64,000 nt of DNA, from the NCBI RefSeq assembly GCF_005885605.1, contig NZ_SZVP01000004.1, positions 62,001 to 126,000 of the forward strand, read 5' to 3'. This document shows, piece by piece, positions 47,829 through 58,863 of the stretch. Made by a program: the position numbers and the translations under genes. Positions within the stretch are counted from its first letter, which is position 1. Each line of letters opens with the position of its first letter. The notes under the pieces are model-generated. The model searched no databases. It was given only the letters and a program-made list of their open reading frames with translations, and was not told the origin of the DNA. Origin of the DNA: Colwellia ponticola (lineage in GTDB: Bacteria; Pseudomonadota; Gammaproteobacteria; Enterobacterales; Alteromonadaceae).

Positions 47829-48212
47829 TTATTTACCTTGTTTCGTTTTATAATCTTCAATCGCTGCTTTAATGGCATCTTCAGCCAATATAGAACAATG
47901 AATTTTTACCGGTGGTAATGCTAACTCTTCTGCGATGGCAGTGTTTTTAATTTCACCAGCCTCTGCAATTGTCTTACCTTTTACCCATTCAGTGACTAAT
48001 GAGCTAGAAGCAATTGCTGAACCACAACCGTATGTTTTGAATTTAGCATCTTCAATAATACCGTCAGCAGAGATTTTAAGTTGCAACTTCATCACATCAC
48101 CACATGCTGGTGCGCCAACCATACCTGTTGCTACTGATGGATCGTTTTTGTCTAGAGAACCTACGTTACGTGGGTTTTCATAATGGTCTAGTACTTTTTC
48201 GCTGTAAGCCAT
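47829..48212 (-). CDS. iscU: Iron-sulfur cluster scaffold IscU
   Basis: 127 residues. It holds nascent clusters on three conserved Cys ([28 protein letters not shown]) with the Asp next to the first. LPPVKIHC is the HscA recognition site. It starts [19 protein letters not shown], as in all IscU proteins. Confidence 0.98.
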   Translation of the reverse strand: MAYSEKVLDHYENPRNVGSLDKNDPSVATGMVGAPACGDVMKLQLKISADGIIEDAKFKTYGCGSAIASSSLVTEWVKGKTIAEAGEIKNTAIAEELALPPVKIHCSILAEDAIKAAIEDYKTKQGK

Positions 48213-48341
48213 GTGACTCTCCTAGCTTGTGCCAAATAATGTTCAGGTAGTTACCTGACAGGACTTATATGACACTAAATGTTAGTTAAAATATACGTTG
48301 TTTACTAAACGGTTTACTATCAATGTTGTGATAGCTATTGC

Positions 48342-49556
48342 TTAGTGCGCAGCCCACTCAATAGAATCTAAATCAATGCCATCTTTGAACATTTCCCAAA
48401 GTGGTGACATATCACGTAAGTGGCCAATTGCCCCTTTAATCAGGTCAATGGCGTAATCAATTTCTTCTGTGGTAGTAAAGCGACCAAAGCTAAAACGAAT
48501 TGAGCTATGTGCCATTTCGTCATTTAGACCTAATGCACGAAGTACATAAGACGGCTCTAAACTTGCTGAAGTACAAGCACTACCCGATGATACTGCTAAA
48601 TCTTTTAATGCCATGATGAGCGACTCACCTTCAACAAAGTTGAAACTAACATTTAAGTTACCTGGGTAACGTTTATCAGGATCGCCATTAATAAAGACTT
48701 GTTCCATGCTATTTAAGCCGGCCCATAAACGGTCACGCATTTGAGTAACATGTGCTTGGTCTTGTGCCATCTCTTCTTTTGCTATACGACACGCTTCACC
48801 CATACCAACAATTTGATGAGTCGGTAATGTACCAGATCGCATACCACGCTCATGTCCGCCACCATGTGTTTGTGCTTCTAAACGAACACGTGGTTTACGG
48901 CTTACATATAATGCACCAATACCTTTAGGGCCATACATTTTATGTGCTGATATAGACAATAAATCTACTTTTAATGCTTGCATGTCAATATTGATTTTAC
49001 CGGCGCTTTGCGCAGCATCAACATGAAATATAATTTTGCGTGCACGACACATTTCGCCAATTTCACTGATATCTTGAATAACACCAATTTCATTGTTTAT
49101 CTGCATAATGCTCACTAAAATAGTGTCATCGCGCATGGCTTCGCTTAATTTATTTAAATCAATTAAACCATTTTCTTCCGGATCAAGATACGTTACTTCA
49201 AAACCTTGACGTTCTAGTTCACGACAGGTATCTAGTACGGCTTTATGCTCAGTTTTACAGGTAATAATGTGCTTACCTTTCTTACTGTAGAAATTAGCAG
49301 CACCTTTAATAGCAAGGTTGTTAGATTCAGTAGCACCTGATGTGAAAACAATTTCACGTGGGTCAGCATTAATTAATTCAGCAATTTGATTACGAGCAAT
49401 ATCAACCGCTTCTTCAGCTTGCCAACCAAATTTATGTGAACGAGATGCTGGATTACCAAAATGACCGTCGTTGGTCATGTATTGCATCATTTTTTCTGCT
49501 ACGCGCTTATCTACTGGTGTAGTAGCTGAATAATCAAAATATATAGGAAGCTTCAT
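48342..49556 (-). CDS. iscS: Cysteine desulfurase IscS
   Basis: A 404-residue PLP enzyme that supplies sulfur to IscU, ThiI and TusA. The PLP lysine is in [12 protein letters not shown], and the mobile loop with the persulfide Cys is [17 protein letters not shown]. Full length, 45 bp after iscR. Confidence 0.98.
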   Translation of the reverse strand: MKLPIYFDYSATTPVDKRVAEKMMQYMTNDGHFGNPASRSHKFGWQAEEAVDIARNQIAELINADPREIVFTSGATESNNLAIKGAANFYSKKGKHIITCKTEHKAVLDTCRELERQGFEVTYLDPEENGLIDLNKLSEAMRDDTILVSIMQINNEIGVIQDISEIGEMCRARKIIFHVDAAQSAGKINIDMQALKVDLLSISAHKMYGPKGIGALYVSRKPRVRLEAQTHGGGHERGMRSGTLPTHQIVGMGEACRIAKEEMAQDQAHVTQMRDRLWAGLNSMEQVFINGDPDKRYPGNLNVSFNFVEGESLIMALKDLAVSSGSACTSASLEPSYVLRALGLNDEMAHSSIRFSFGRFTTTEEIDYAIDLIKGAIGHLRDMSPLWEMFKDGIDLDSIEWAAH

Positions 49557-49601
49557 GCGCTAACTCTCTCCGGTGGTAAATATTTAAAACGACGCGACTA
49601 G

Positions 49602-50111
49602 TTATGACCAGTCGTTCATGACATTCTTAGTGGTTATTACTGTTTCTAAGGCGATGCTTTTATGAGCATTGAGATGTAATTTATCTTGACGCTTAGACAC
49701 TTGCTTGACATCACCCTTTTCGACTAATTCCGATAAAGTGATATTTTTCAAAAAGCCTTCTATACGTTGGCTTAGCCCTTCCCAAAGTGAATGAGTTAAA
49801 CACTGCTCTCCATCTTGGCAATTGCCTTTACCTGAACATTTAGTGGCATCAACACTTTCATTTACCGCATAAATAACATCGGCAACGGCAATCTCTGCTG
49901 AGCATTTGCCCAAACGGTAACCGCCACCAGGACCACGAACACTGGTCACTAATCCTTGTTTACGTAAACGAGAAAAAAGCTGCTCTAAATAAGACAACGA
50001 TATGCCTTGTCGCTCGGAAATATCAGCCAATGATACTGGCCCAGACACTGCATGAATAGTAACATCTAACATAGCAGTAACTGCGTAACGACCTTTAGAA
50101 GTAAGTTTCAT
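49602..50111 (-). CDS. iscR: Fe-S cluster regulator IscR
   Basis: A 169-residue Rrf2-family repressor. Winged helix at the N-terminus ([17 protein letters not shown], recognition helix [16 protein letters not shown]), then the three [2Fe-2S] Cys in [15 protein letters not shown]. Holo-IscR shuts off the isc operon. Three matching boxes lie 151-255 bp upstream, so autoregulation is expected. The C-terminal tail is longer than the cluster domain needs and is not conserved in my memory of E. coli IscR. Confidence 0.97.
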   Translation of the reverse strand: MKLTSKGRYAVTAMLDVTIHAVSGPVSLADISERQGISLSYLEQLFSRLRKQGLVTSVRGPGGGYRLGKCSAEIAVADVIYAVNESVDATKCSGKGNCQDGEQCLTHSLWEGLSQRIEGFLKNITLSELVEKGDVKQVSKRQDKLHLNAHKSIALETVITTKNVMNDWS

Positions 50112-50261
50112 AATCTGCTCTCAAACACTATGTTGTGTACTCAAGTTGGTGTACTCAAAAACTTAATTTAATAACATGACTAAATTAAAACCATTTGGCA
50201 GTAAAACAGAGTATAAAAAATACTATAAATGCCTTAAATCGCAAATGCTGGGCAATTTTAC

Positions 50262-50286
50262 ATAACCATATGGATTAGTCAAGTAA
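50262..50286. promoter_or_regulatory. IscR type 1-like box, weaker copy
   Basis: The right half (ATTAGTCAAGTA) agrees with the type 1 consensus ATASYYGACTRWWWYAGTCRRSTAT, the left half does not; about 19 of 25 overall. It abuts the next box with no gap. Confidence 0.45.
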
Positions 50287-50311
50287 ATACCCTAGTGATT
50301 TACTCAAGTAT
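50287..50311. promoter_or_regulatory. IscR type 1 box
   Basis: The bases from ATACCC to AGTAT match the 25 bp type 1 consensus at 22 positions. About 175 bp upstream of iscR. Confidence 0.7.
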
Positions 50312-50341
50312 TATACACCAAGAAATAGTCTGATAAAAGCA

Positions 50342-50366
50342 ATACCTGAGTGTTTTAGTCAACTAT
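50342..50366. promoter_or_regulatory. IscR type 1 box, best match
   Basis: From ATACCTGAGT through TAGTCAACTAT it matches 24 of 25 consensus positions. It is the furthest of the three from iscR and lies 45 bp past the cysE stop on the iscR side. Confidence 0.75.
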
Positions 50367-50411
50367 TGCTTTTCTAATAAAATTTATCTGAAGATCGCAG
50401 CCATTGCAGGG

Positions 50412-51221
50412 CTAAATTTCAGGATCGAAGCTGGCAACTTTATTTTCACGACGCTCTGCAGCCGCTTTTTCATCATCAATGAATTCACCTACTCTTAATT
50501 CAGGTAAGTTCTTAGGACAAATATCACCACCTAAAGTATTCACTTCTTTACAAAGTAAACTCACCCTGTCATCCATTAAATGCATATGATCAAGTAAGCG
50601 ACCAATGGCTTTAGCAACAGGATCAGGATTATCAGTTGACACAGCGTAAGCATCAAAGCCATATTTTTTAGCCACTTCTTCTCGTTGTTGACTTTCATCG
50701 GTGTGCTTTTTATCAGGGATAATACGACCTGGAATACCTACCGCAGTAGCATTAGCGGGTAAATCTTTAACCACAACGGAGTTAGAGCCAACCTTACCGC
50801 CTTTACCTATCGTTATTGGACCTAGTACTTGAGCGCCAGCACCTATAACCACATTATCTTCTAAGGTTGGATGGCGTTTACCCGCTTTCCAGCTTGTACC
50901 ACCTAAGGTAACCCCTTGATATAAAGTAACATCATTACCAATTTCAGCCGTACCACCAATAACGACGCCCATACCGTGATCAATAAAAAATCGACGGCCT
51001 ATGGTTGCCCCAGGATGAATTTCAATACCAGTTAACCAGCGTGAGAAAGTAGAACAGACACGCGCTAATAATTTCCAATCTGCACGCCACAATCGATGAC
51101 TCACTCGATGAAACCAAACAGCATGTAAACCTGGATAATTAAGTAACACTTCTAAACTGGTGCGTGCGGCGGGATCTCTATCAAAGACACTATTGATATC
51201 TTCTTTGATACGACTAAACAT
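50412..51221 (-). CDS. cysE: Serine O-acetyltransferase
   Basis: 269 residues. Makes O-acetylserine for cysteine synthesis, the source of the sulfur used by IscS next door. A short N-terminal helical part precedes the left-handed beta-helix ([27 protein letters not shown]) with the active His residues. The C-terminal 70 residues after the helix are longer than in many CysE proteins of this short type. It lies between trmJ and iscR on the same strand. Confidence 0.96.
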   Translation of the reverse strand: MFSRIKEDINSVFDRDPAARTSLEVLLNYPGLHAVWFHRVSHRLWRADWKLLARVCSTFSRWLTGIEIHPGATIGRRFFIDHGMGVVIGGTAEIGNDVTLYQGVTLGGTSWKAGKRHPTLEDNVVIGAGAQVLGPITIGKGGKVGSNSVVVKDLPANATAVGIPGRIIPDKKHTDESQQREEVAKKYGFDAYAVSTDNPDPVAKAIGRLLDHMHLMDDRVSLLCKEVNTLGGDICPKNLPELRVGEFIDDEKAAAERRENKVASFDPEI

Positions 51222-51279
51222 AAATATTCCTTCTTACTTTCTCAAATGACCAACGATTGTTGGTGGTAATTAGTGGGTA

Positions 51280-52122
51280 TTACTTCTCTTTACTCGTTCT
51301 TTCCATAGAGGCAAAAATTCCACGCATCATTTTAATTTCTTTCACGTCAGGCCTAGCACGATTAAATAAACGTCTAAGTTTAGTCATCACTAGACCTGGA
51401 TGATTTTCGACAATAAAACCGGTACTTTTAAGCGCTTTTTCAAAGTGTTGATAGAAACGTTCTGTTTCTTCAATCACAGGGTATTGCTCATCATTTTCAT
51501 TTTTTGCTTTCGCCACTAGATTACCATTACCGGTACTGCGCTCTTGATAACTTTGATCATGGGCTAATAAATAGCTAGTACGCACTTCATAACTTAATGT
51601 TTGTACTGCCATGGCTAAGTTTAACGAGCTATAATCAGGGTTTGCCGGAATTTGTACATGAAAATGACACAGTTGTAATTCTTCATTAGTCAGACCACTG
51701 TTTTCGCGACCAAAAACTAACGCCACAGGATATTCTTCGGCTTCGGCAATCATTTTTTCACCGCAACCTCTAGGCTCCAACATCGGCCAAGGTAACGTCC
51801 GTGAACGAGCACTAGTACCGACAACTAAGCCACAATCTTCAATAGCTTCAGCAAGCGTACTGACCACTTTTGCATTAGCTAAGACGTCAGTAGCACCTGC
51901 CGCTAAGGCTTGCGCTTGACCATTAGGCATTTCAATAGGGTCAACTAAAATCAACTGACTTAACCCCATCGTTTTCATGGCGCGTGCTGCACTGCCAATA
52001 TTACGACAGTCTGAGGTATTAACTAATACTATTTTAACGCGGTCTAATAATGACCCCGTAGCACCTTTTTGTTGGCTGCCTTGTGGAGAACGTTGTTGAG
52101 AATCTTGCTGAGAATCTGACAT
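51280..52122 (-). CDS. trmJ: tRNA (cytidine/uridine-32) 2'-O-methyltransferase TrmJ
   Basis: 280 residues of the SpoU/TrmH family with a trefoil-knot fold. [34 protein letters not shown] [14 protein letters not shown] and [22 protein letters not shown] are the three family motifs. I start at ATG 52122, which has AGAAGAG upstream; an in-frame start at 52194 would add 24 residues. The N-terminal 24 residues are a Ser/Gln-rich low-complexity run. It is divergent from suhB, as in E. coli. Confidence 0.95.
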   Translation of the reverse strand: MSDSQQDSQQRSPQGSQQKGATGSLLDRVKIVLVNTSDCRNIGSAARAMKTMGLSQLILVDPIEMPNGQAQALAAGATDVLANAKVVSTLAEAIEDCGLVVGTSARSRTLPWPMLEPRGCGEKMIAEAEEYPVALVFGRENSGLTNEELQLCHFHVQIPANPDYSSLNLAMAVQTLSYEVRTSYLLAHDQSYQERSTGNGNLVAKAKNENDEQYPVIEETERFYQHFEKALKSTGFIVENHPGLVMTKLRRLFNRARPDVKEIKMMRGIFASMERTSKEK

Positions 52123-52393
52123 TTTTACTCTTCTTTTTTGCTTATTCGGGTTTAATAGCGATGGAGCTGACTTTTGCGCACATTTTATTAGCAATTAACA
52201 GCCCATCTAGATGGCCAATATTCTAGCATAAAACCCTACTACTGTAGTTAACAAAAAGTACACCTATTGCCAATATTTAGTTAGGATTATTTATTCTTTA
52301 CTAGTTATTTTCATTCTAAAGTAAAGTAATTAAACGAATAGTGTGATTATTAAACATTATTTTAATAAGTCTATCGCTAACTGTTATTATATT

Positions 52394-52402
52394 TGCTATA
52401 AT
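52394..52402 (+). promoter_or_regulatory. Extended -10 promoter of suhB
   Basis: TGCTATAAT combines a perfect -10 with the TGn extension; there is no good -35. Transcription would start near 52409, just before the leader hairpin. Confidence 0.5.
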
Positions 52403-52412
52403 TTTGCGCTCA

Positions 52413-52458
52413 ATTTTCTAAGACAATGTTTGCTTAGAAAATGTTCGTTCTTTTAAAA
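52413..52458 (+). promoter_or_regulatory. suhB leader: hairpin and boxA-like element
   Basis: ATTTTCTAAG (52413-52422) pairs perfectly with CTTAGAAAAT (52433-52442). It is followed by GTTCTTTTAAAA (52447-52458), close to boxA-type GYTCTTTAAMA apart from one extra T. In enterobacteria suhB is known to be autoregulated by Nus factors acting on a boxA in its leader; equivalence here is inferred. Confidence 0.45.
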
Positions 52459-52485
52459 ATTATTTACAAATAGGTACTCTATTAT

Positions 52486-53289
52486 ATGCATCCCATGCTA
52501 AATATTGCCGTGCGCGCTGCGCGTACAGCAGGTAAAGTTATCGTTCGCTCTATTGAGCAACTTGATAAAGTTGAAATTGAATCAAAAGGCACTAACGATT
52601 TCGTTACCAGTGTTGATATTAACGCTGAAGAAGCGATTATTGAGACTATTCGTAAATCATACCCAGATCACACTATTATTGGTGAAGAGTCGGGTGTTTT
52701 AAAAGGCAGTGATGACAGTTACCAATGGATTATTGATCCGTTAGATGGCACTACTAATTTCATTAAAGGTATTCCACATTTTTCCGTATCTATTGCGCTA
52801 AAAGTAAAAGGCAAAATAGAACAAGCGGTAGTATTTGATCCGGTTCGTGGTGAGTTGTTTTCAGCCAGTCGTGGTAAAGGCGCTCAACTTAATGGCTTTA
52901 GAATACGCGTCAATAAAAACAAAGATATTTCAGCCGCTATCTTAGCGACAGGTTTCCCAGTAAAACACAAACAACATAGCATTGCTTATATGGCTATGTT
53001 CTCAACTTTATTCCAAAAATCTTCAGACTTGCGACGCACAGGCTCAACTGCACTTGATCTTGCTTATGTTGCCGCTGGACGTGTAGATGGCTTCTTCGAG
53101 ATTGGTACTAGACCATGGAGTACTGCTGCAGGCGAGTTACTAATCGTTGAAGCGGGCGGATTAGTTACCGACTTTACTGGTGGCCATAATCATAGCAATT
53201 CAGGTAACATTGTTGCTGGGAATACTCGTATCTTAAAAGATATCTTACAAGAAATTCGCCCGCACTTAGGTGATGCGCTTAATAAGTAG
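52486..53289 (+). CDS. suhB: SuhB, inositol monophosphatase-family Nus factor
   Basis: 267 residues. The first IMPase motif is intact (GEESG; DPLDGTTNFIKG). The second, usually W-D-x-A-A-G, reads PWSTAAGELL: Ser replaces the metal-binding Asp, so phosphatase activity is probably weak or lost. In E. coli SuhB supports rRNA antitermination with the Nus factors independently of catalysis, and that role fits here. Divergent from trmJ; ends in a strong terminator. Confidence 0.93.
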   Translation: MHPMLNIAVRAARTAGKVIVRSIEQLDKVEIESKGTNDFVTSVDINAEEAIIETIRKSYPDHTIIGEESGVLKGSDDSYQWIIDPLDGTTNFIKGIPHFSVSIALKVKGKIEQAVVFDPVRGELFSASRGKGAQLNGFRIRVNKNKDISAAILATGFPVKHKQHSIAYMAMFSTLFQKSSDLRRTGSTALDLAYVAAGRVDGFFEIGTRPWSTAAGELLIVEAGGLVTDFTGGHNHSNSGNIVAGNTRILKDILQEIRPHLGDALNK

Positions 53290-53314
53290 TGTTATTTAAA
53301 CGATCGCTATAGTC

Positions 53315-53367
53315 AAAGGCGCCACCGTTATCTTTTATAATAAGGATAACTGTGGCGCCTTTTTTAC
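53315..53367 (+). terminator. Terminator of suhB
   Basis: AAAGGCGCCAC-C-GTTATC ... GATAAC-T-GTGGCGCCTTTTTT: a 16 bp stem with one mismatch pair and a T-run; very stable. Confidence 0.9.
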
Positions 53368-53422
53368 TTTAGTCTCATAAGCATAACGTGATCGGATTAA
53401 TAAAAATAGATGAAGAGTGCGC

Positions 53423-54229
53423 ATGGAAAACATTAATACTTATATCAACACAAAAAAACAAGCTTTTATTGCTGGTGAAGTGGCGCTGGTAGGCGCTGGA
53501 CCTGGCGATCCAGATTTACTTACTTTACAAGCTTACCGATTTATCAAACAAGCAGAAGTTGTTATTTATGATCGCTTAGTGAGTGCACCAATCATGGCGT
53601 TACTCCCCCTTGATTGCCAACAGATCTATGTCGGTAAAAAACAAGCGGATCATAGAGTGCCGCAAGAAGGGATTAATCAATTATTACTTGATAATGCTTT
53701 ACTCGGCAAAAGAGTTGTTCGCTTAAAAGGTGGTGATCCTTTTGTCTTTGGGCGAGGCTCTGAAGAAGCACAATTTTTATTAAGTCATGGCGTAGCTTGT
53801 CATATAGTACCCGGCATGACCGCCGCATCAGCCTGTACAAGTTATGCTGGTATCCCGTTAACACATCGAAAAGTTGCCCGCAGCTGTACATTTATAACGG
53901 GTAACATCCAGGATAACGGTACCTTAGATCTACCATGGCAAGCATTGAATGATAAAGAACAAACGATTGTTTTTTATATGGGTATAAAAAGCTTACCTAT
54001 TATTTCGGCGCAGTTACGTAAAGCAGGACGTGATATAAACACCCCTGCAGCATTGATTCGAAAAGGTACTCAACCCGAACAACAGGTATTTAAGGGGACT
54101 TTAGCTAACTTAACTGAGCTAGTAAAACTACATAATATAACGCCACCTAGCTTAATTGTTATTGGTGATGTTGTGGCTCTGTTTCCTAGTGAACAGCTCG
54201 CTAATTTAGGTTACTTAACACCTAATTAA
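53423..54229 (+). CDS. cobA: Uroporphyrinogen-III C-methyltransferase
   Basis: 268 residues. SUMT methylates uroporphyrinogen III twice to precorrin-2, for sirohaem and, where the pathway exists, cobalamin. VALVGAGPGDPDLLTLQA, VRLKGGDPFVFGRGSEEA and PGMTAASAC are the standard motifs. I start at ATG 53423 (MENINTY), with AAGAG 6 bases upstream. It is a stand-alone SUMT, not fused to CysG. Because this organism seems to salvage corrinoids, sirohaem is the likely product. Confidence 0.93.
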   Translation: MENINTYINTKKQAFIAGEVALVGAGPGDPDLLTLQAYRFIKQAEVVIYDRLVSAPIMALLPLDCQQIYVGKKQADHRVPQEGINQLLLDNALLGKRVVRLKGGDPFVFGRGSEEAQFLLSHGVACHIVPGMTAASACTSYAGIPLTHRKVARSCTFITGNIQDNGTLDLPWQALNDKEQTIVFYMGIKSLPIISAQLRKAGRDINTPAALIRKGTQPEQQVFKGTLANLTELVKLHNITPPSLIVIGDVVALFPSEQLANLGYLTPN

Positions 54230-54331
54230 TAAAATGTGTATTACGGCTAGCCGCCCAAGAAGCGGCAATAACACGGCGAATTTTTTCCGGGAAAGAACGT
54301 AATCAACTTGTTATAAGTACTGGTGTAAATG

Positions 54332-54377
54332 CAAAAAACCCGATGAAGAATATAATGGTTCTTCATCGGGCTTTTTA
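54332..54377. terminator. Bidirectional terminator between cobA and rhlE
   Basis: AAAAAACCCGATGAAGAA ... TTCTTCATCGGGCTTTTT: a 13 bp stem with A-run and T-run flanks between convergent genes. Confidence 0.9.
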
Positions 54378-54431
54378 GTTACGACTTAATTTTTTAGTTA
54401 GTGAAGTCAATATCACCGACAATCATACGGT

Positions 54432-55847
54432 TTACTTTGCTGGGCTTATAGCTCTACGTGGTTTAGCACCATTGCTATCAGACCCTGGGCGTTTTCTACG
54501 GTTAGATTGATTATTACCGTTAGCATTAGCACCTGAGCGCTGACCATCTTTATGTTCAACCTTACCTTTGCCACCGTTATTAAACGGTTTTGGCTTTTTA
54601 GGTTTGCTGGCTTTTACCGGTCTAATGGCACGTGAAGCACCTAGTTCATTAACCGGGGCAAAATTATCAATAACTTTACGTTCAATATGTTGTTGAATAA
54701 CATGTTCAATATCCCACAACATTTCTAATTCATCAGCACACACTAATGACAAGGCTTGTCCGGTATTACCAGCGCGAGCTGTACGGCCAATACGATGTAC
54801 ATAATCCTCAGGAACATTGGGTAAATCAAAGTTAACTACCTGTGGTAATAAGTCTATATCAATACCGCGTGCTGCAATATCCGTGGCGACTAATACCTTA
54901 ACTGAACCATCTTTAAAGGCAGCAAGCGCTTTAGTACGCGCACCTTGACTTTTATTACCATGAATTGCTGCCGCGGTTAAGCCTTCGGCTTCAAGGTGTT
55001 TAGTCAGTTTATTGGCACCGTGTTTAGTTTTAGTAAAAACCAGTACCTGTTGCCAATTATTTTCTTTGATTAAATACGTTAATACCGCTGGTTTGCGCTT
55101 TTTATCAACCGCTGTTAACCATTGAGTCACTTTTTCTGCTGTACTATTTTCTGCATTAACAGATATTTCTAAAGGGTTGTTCACCAAGCCTTTAGCAAGT
55201 GCACGAATATCGGGCGAGAAAGTCGCTGAGAAAAGTAAGTTTTGACGATTGTTTGGTAATACCGCAATCAGCTTTTTAATATCGCGAATAAAGCCCATAT
55301 CTAACATACGATCAGCTTCATCAAGAATAAACACTTCTAATTGACTAAACTTTACTGCATTTTGATTGTACAAATCTAATAAGCGCCCTGGCGTTGCTAC
55401 GAGTACATCAACACCTTGGCGCAGACGCATCATTTGTGGGTTAATTTTAACACCACCAAAGACAACCGTTGAGTGCAAGTTTAAATACTTACCATAAACG
55501 TCTATGCTTTCACTTATTTGTGCCGCCAGTTCACGCGTTGGCGTAAGGATTAATGCTCTAATGTGGTTTGAGGCTACCTTATTATTTGTATTACTAGAAA
55601 GGCGTTGTAATAAAGGTAAAGTAAAGCCCGCCGTTTTACCGGTACCGGTCTGCGCTGCTGCCATAACATCGCGTCCAGAAATAACCGCTGGTATTGCTTG
55701 TGCTTGAATAGGTGATGGTGTGTCGTAACCTTTATCACGCACGGCTTTTAATAATGGCTCAGATAAGCCTAAATCAGAAAAGCCTAAATCAGAAGAATTT
55801 AGCTTAGAAGAATCTAGCTCAGAAAAATTGCTTGGGGTATCACTCAT
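54432..55847 (-). CDS. rhlE: DEAD-box RNA helicase, RhlE type
   Basis: 471 residues. Q motif ([11 protein letters not shown]), Walker [38 protein letters not shown] and [10 protein letters not shown] are all present, followed by a basic Lys/Asn/Gly-rich tail that probably binds RNA. It acts in ribosome assembly and RNA turnover, often in the cold. The start at ATG 55847 has AAGAGA upstream; an in-frame start at 55928 is not supported. The N-terminus has a short internal repeat ([17 protein letters not shown]). Confidence 0.92.
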   Translation of the reverse strand: MSDTPSNFSELDSSKLNSSDLGFSDLGLSEPLLKAVRDKGYDTPSPIQAQAIPAVISGRDVMAAAQTGTGKTAGFTLPLLQRLSSNTNNKVASNHIRALILTPTRELAAQISESIDVYGKYLNLHSTVVFGGVKINPQMMRLRQGVDVLVATPGRLLDLYNQNAVKFSQLEVFILDEADRMLDMGFIRDIKKLIAVLPNNRQNLLFSATFSPDIRALAKGLVNNPLEISVNAENSTAEKVTQWLTAVDKKRKPAVLTYLIKENNWQQVLVFTKTKHGANKLTKHLEAEGLTAAAIHGNKSQGARTKALAAFKDGSVKVLVATDIAARGIDIDLLPQVVNFDLPNVPEDYVHRIGRTARAGNTGQALSLVCADELEMLWDIEHVIQQHIERKVIDNFAPVNELGASRAIRPVKASKPKKPKPFNNGGKGKVEHKDGQRSGANANGNNQSNRRKRPGSDSNGAKPRRAISPAK

Positions 55848-55977
55848 AAGTATCTCTTTAAAAAATCGCAATACTGACAGCCCGATTGAAAATGTTGGCA
55901 GCATGGAGGGGCGTGCAGCATACAGCATGGCTCATGCCAAGTCTATTAAAGTGCTCATTCTTGCTAAAGCGAAACAT

Positions 55978-56014
55978 AAAAAAACCGAGCAACTTTCGTT
56001 ACTCGGTTTATTAT
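55978..56014 (-). terminator. Terminator of secF
   Basis: On the minus strand: AAACCGAGTAAC-GAAA-GTTGCTCGGTTTTTTT, a stem closed by a GAAA tetraloop and a long T-run, 33 bp past the secF stop. Confidence 0.85.
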
Positions 56015-56046
56015 AAAACTAGCTTGGTATCATTATACTATGGTAC

Positions 56047-56994
56047 TTAAGGCATCATAGTTTCTTGATCTGCACCTTCTTTTTCAATCACTTCAGGGAT
56101 CAGGTCTTCTTTTGATATACCTAAAAATAAAGCGATTAAACTCGCCACGTAAATTGATGAGTAAGTACCAATAAAAACACCTAATAATAATGCGGTAGCA
56201 AAACCGTGAATTAGCGCACCACCTTGAAAGAACAACGCCGCTAAAACTAATAAGGTAGTAATTGAGGTAATAATGGTTCGACTCAAGGTTTGCGTTAACG
56301 ATATATTAATGATTTCTTCGGCGTCACCATTACGTACTTTTCTAAAGTTTTCACGTATTCGGTCTGACACCACAATAGTATCGTTAAGAGAATAACCAAT
56401 TACTGCTAAGATAGCCGCTAATACCGTTAGGTCGAACTCTAGCTGTAAGAAAGAAAACAAGCCAAGCGTTAACAATACATCATGAAATAACGCGATCACT
56501 GAACCAACAGCAAAGCGCCATTCAAAACGAAATGCAACGTAGATCAAAATACAGATCAACGCTGTGAGCATAGCTAAACCGCCCTGCTCTGCTAGTTCAT
56601 CACCGACGCTAGCGCCAACAAACTCTATGCGGCGCATATCAACGGTTTGACCAGTCGCCTCTTGTAATATTTCAAGTATTTGGTTACCGAGCATTTCTGC
56701 TTTCACGTCATTACGTAAACCTAAACGAATAACAACATCACGGCTACTGCCGTAAAATTGCACTTTAGCATCTTCATAACCGTTACTGCTCATTACTTGG
56801 CGAAGCTTGCCTAAATCAGCCGCTTCTTGAAAGCCTACTTCAATTAACGTACCGCCAGTAAAATCTAAACCAAAATTTAGTTTATTGGTTGCTAACGATA
56901 TTATTGAAGCAAGCATTAATAGTGCACTAAATATCAAGGCTATCTTGCGATAGCTCATAAAGTTGACAGTTTCTTTTAATTGTAAAATTTGCAT
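56047..56994 (-). CDS. secF: Protein translocase subunit SecF
   Basis: A 315-residue inner-membrane protein with six helices that with SecD uses the proton gradient to pull exported proteins out. LDFTGGTLIEVGF marks the first periplasmic domain; AAILAVIGYSLNDTIVVSDRIREN is the conserved helix 4-5 region. It is 21 bp downstream of secD. Confidence 0.96.
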   Translation of the reverse strand: MQILQLKETVNFMSYRKIALIFSALLMLASIISLATNKLNFGLDFTGGTLIEVGFQEAADLGKLRQVMSSNGYEDAKVQFYGSSRDVVIRLGLRNDVKAEMLGNQILEILQEATGQTVDMRRIEFVGASVGDELAEQGGLAMLTALICILIYVAFRFEWRFAVGSVIALFHDVLLTLGLFSFLQLEFDLTVLAAILAVIGYSLNDTIVVSDRIRENFRKVRNGDAEEIINISLTQTLSRTIITSITTLLVLAALFFQGGALIHGFATALLLGVFIGTYSSIYVASLIALFLGISKEDLIPEVIEKEGADQETMMP

Positions 56995-57015
56995 TATTTT
57001 TAAGTTCCTGCCTTA

Positions 57016-58863
57016 TTATATCGAAAGTTTATCAAGGCGTTTACCACCCCAAATAACGTTAACTACAGCACGAGTACCAACAACGGATGTAAACATTGAG
57101 GTAATAATACCGATAGATAACGTCACAGCGAAGCCTTTTACTGGACCAGTACCAATCGCAAACAAGATTAATGCAGCAATTAAAGTGGTAATATTGGCAT
57201 CAATAATGGTAGAAAACGCGGCTTCATAACCTTGATGTATTGCTTGTTGAATAGTTTTACCTTCACGTATTTCTTCACGGATACGCTCAAAAATAAGTAC
57301 ATTAGCATCAACTGCCATCCCCACCGTTAAGACAATACCCGCCATACCAGGTAAGGTTAAGGTAGCGCCAGGTATCATTGACATAATACCGACAATAAGC
57401 ACTAAGTTAGCGCCTAATGCTAGGTTAGCTACCACACCGAAAGCGCGGTAATAAACCATCATAAAAATAAACACTAAGCCAAAGCCCATCATAATGGCTT
57501 CAAAACCAAGTTTTACATTTTCAGCACCTAATGTTGGTCCTACGGTACGCTCTTCTACTATAGTGATTGGCGCAATCAAAGCACCAGCGCGTAATAACAA
57601 CGCTAGGTTATGTGCTTCTGCAGCACTACCTGAACCAGTAATACGGAAAGTTTTACCTAAACGTGATTGGATAGTAGCAACTGAAATAATTTCTTGATGC
57701 TTTTCAAAGATAATATTACCTTCGGCATCTTTTCTGTCGGTAGCTTTATATTCAATAAATACCGTAGCCATTGGCTTACCGATATTACTTTTTGTGCCGC
57801 TAGACATTTTAGATCCACCAGCACTATCAAGAGAAATATTTACTTGTGGACGCGAGTACTCGTCAAAGCCTGATTTAGCATCAGTGATATGATCGCCCGT
57901 TAGCATCACGCGCTTTTTCAATAAGCTAGGCTTGCCATCTTTGTCTGTTAACAAAATAGAGTTGGCTGGTACACGTCCCTCTAGCGCATTAGATAAATCG
58001 CCTTCGGTGTCAACTAATCTAAATTCAATGGTAGCCGTCGCATTAAGGATTTCTTTGGCTTTTGCGGTATCTTGTACACCCGGTAATTCAATAACAATAT
58101 GCTTTTGACCTTGGCGTTGTACAAGGGGCTCTGCCACACCTAATTCATTAACCCTGTTTCTAATAATGGTAATGTTTTGCTGTAAAGCATATTCACGAAT
58201 TTCTTTGATTTTTTGCTCAGTCATTTTTGCCGTGAGCGTCAACGTATCATCATCAGTACTGAGTAATATGTCACGATAGCGTTTTTTTAATAATGATTGC
58301 GCAGCCTCTAAATCCTCAACCTTACGAAAAATAACAACAATATCATCGTTAACTTCTTTTACCGTACGATAACGGATGTTTTCATTACGTAAATCTCCAC
58401 GAAAGTCACTGACCATACCAACTTTGGCTTTATTAAGTGCTTCTTGCATGTTCACTTCCATTAAGAAGCTAACACCACCACTTAAATCTAAACCTAACTT
58501 CATTGGCGTACCACCAATACTAGCTAACCAGTCTGGTGTATTAGGCGTTAAATTTAAAGCAACTGAAAATTGCTTACCTAAATTATCATCAAGCACATCG
58601 CGGGCTTTAAGCTGATCTTCAGTATTTTTAAAACGGGTTAACACCTGACCATCTTCTAACGCAATACTGTCATAACTTAACTGATTTGCTTCTAACTGTG
58701 TTTTAATGCTATCAAGAGTAGCTGCATCAGCTTGTACGCCACGTAAACCTGATACTTGCACAGCGGGCGCTTCACCATATAAGTTTGGTGTGGCATAGAG
58801 CGCACCTAAAGCGACAATAAATGCCACCATCAGTGTTTTCCATAAAGGGGATTTGTTTAACAC
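57016..58863 (-). CDS. secD: Protein translocase subunit SecD
   Basis: 615 residues: an N-terminal helix ([20 protein letters not shown]), a large periplasmic domain ([15 protein letters not shown]), and a C-terminal five-helix domain with [24 protein letters not shown]. Full length; coupled to secF. It is preceded by yajC after a 218 bp gap. Confidence 0.97.
   Translation of the reverse strand: MLNKSPLWKTLMVAFIVALGALYATPNLYGEAPAVQVSGLRGVQADAATLDSIKTQLEANQLSYDSIALEDGQVLTRFKNTEDQLKARDVLDDNLGKQFSVALNLTPNTPDWLASIGGTPMKLGLDLSGGVSFLMEVNMQEALNKAKVGMVSDFRGDLRNENIRYRTVKEVNDDIVVIFRKVEDLEAAQSLLKKRYRDILLSTDDDTLTLTAKMTEQKIKEIREYALQQNITIIRNRVNELGVAEPLVQRQGQKHIVIELPGVQDTAKAKEILNATATIEFRLVDTEGDLSNALEGRVPANSILLTDKDGKPSLLKKRVMLTGDHITDAKSGFDEYSRPQVNISLDSAGGSKMSSGTKSNIGKPMATVFIEYKATDRKDAEGNIIFEKHQEIISVATIQSRLGKTFRITGSGSAAEAHNLALLLRAGALIAPITIVEERTVGPTLGAENVKLGFEAIMMGFGLVFIFMMVYYRAFGVVANLALGANLVLIVGIMSMIPGATLTLPGMAGIVLTVGMAVDANVLIFERIREEIREGKTIQQAIHQGYEAAFSTIIDANITTLIAALILFAIGTGPVKGFAVTLSIGIITSMFTSVVGTRAVVNVIWGGKRLDKLSI

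Noticed and set aside
53423..54229. cobA as part of a de novo cobalamin pathway
   Set aside because: No other ring-synthesis gene is in the window; a stand-alone SUMT fits sirohaem synthesis better.
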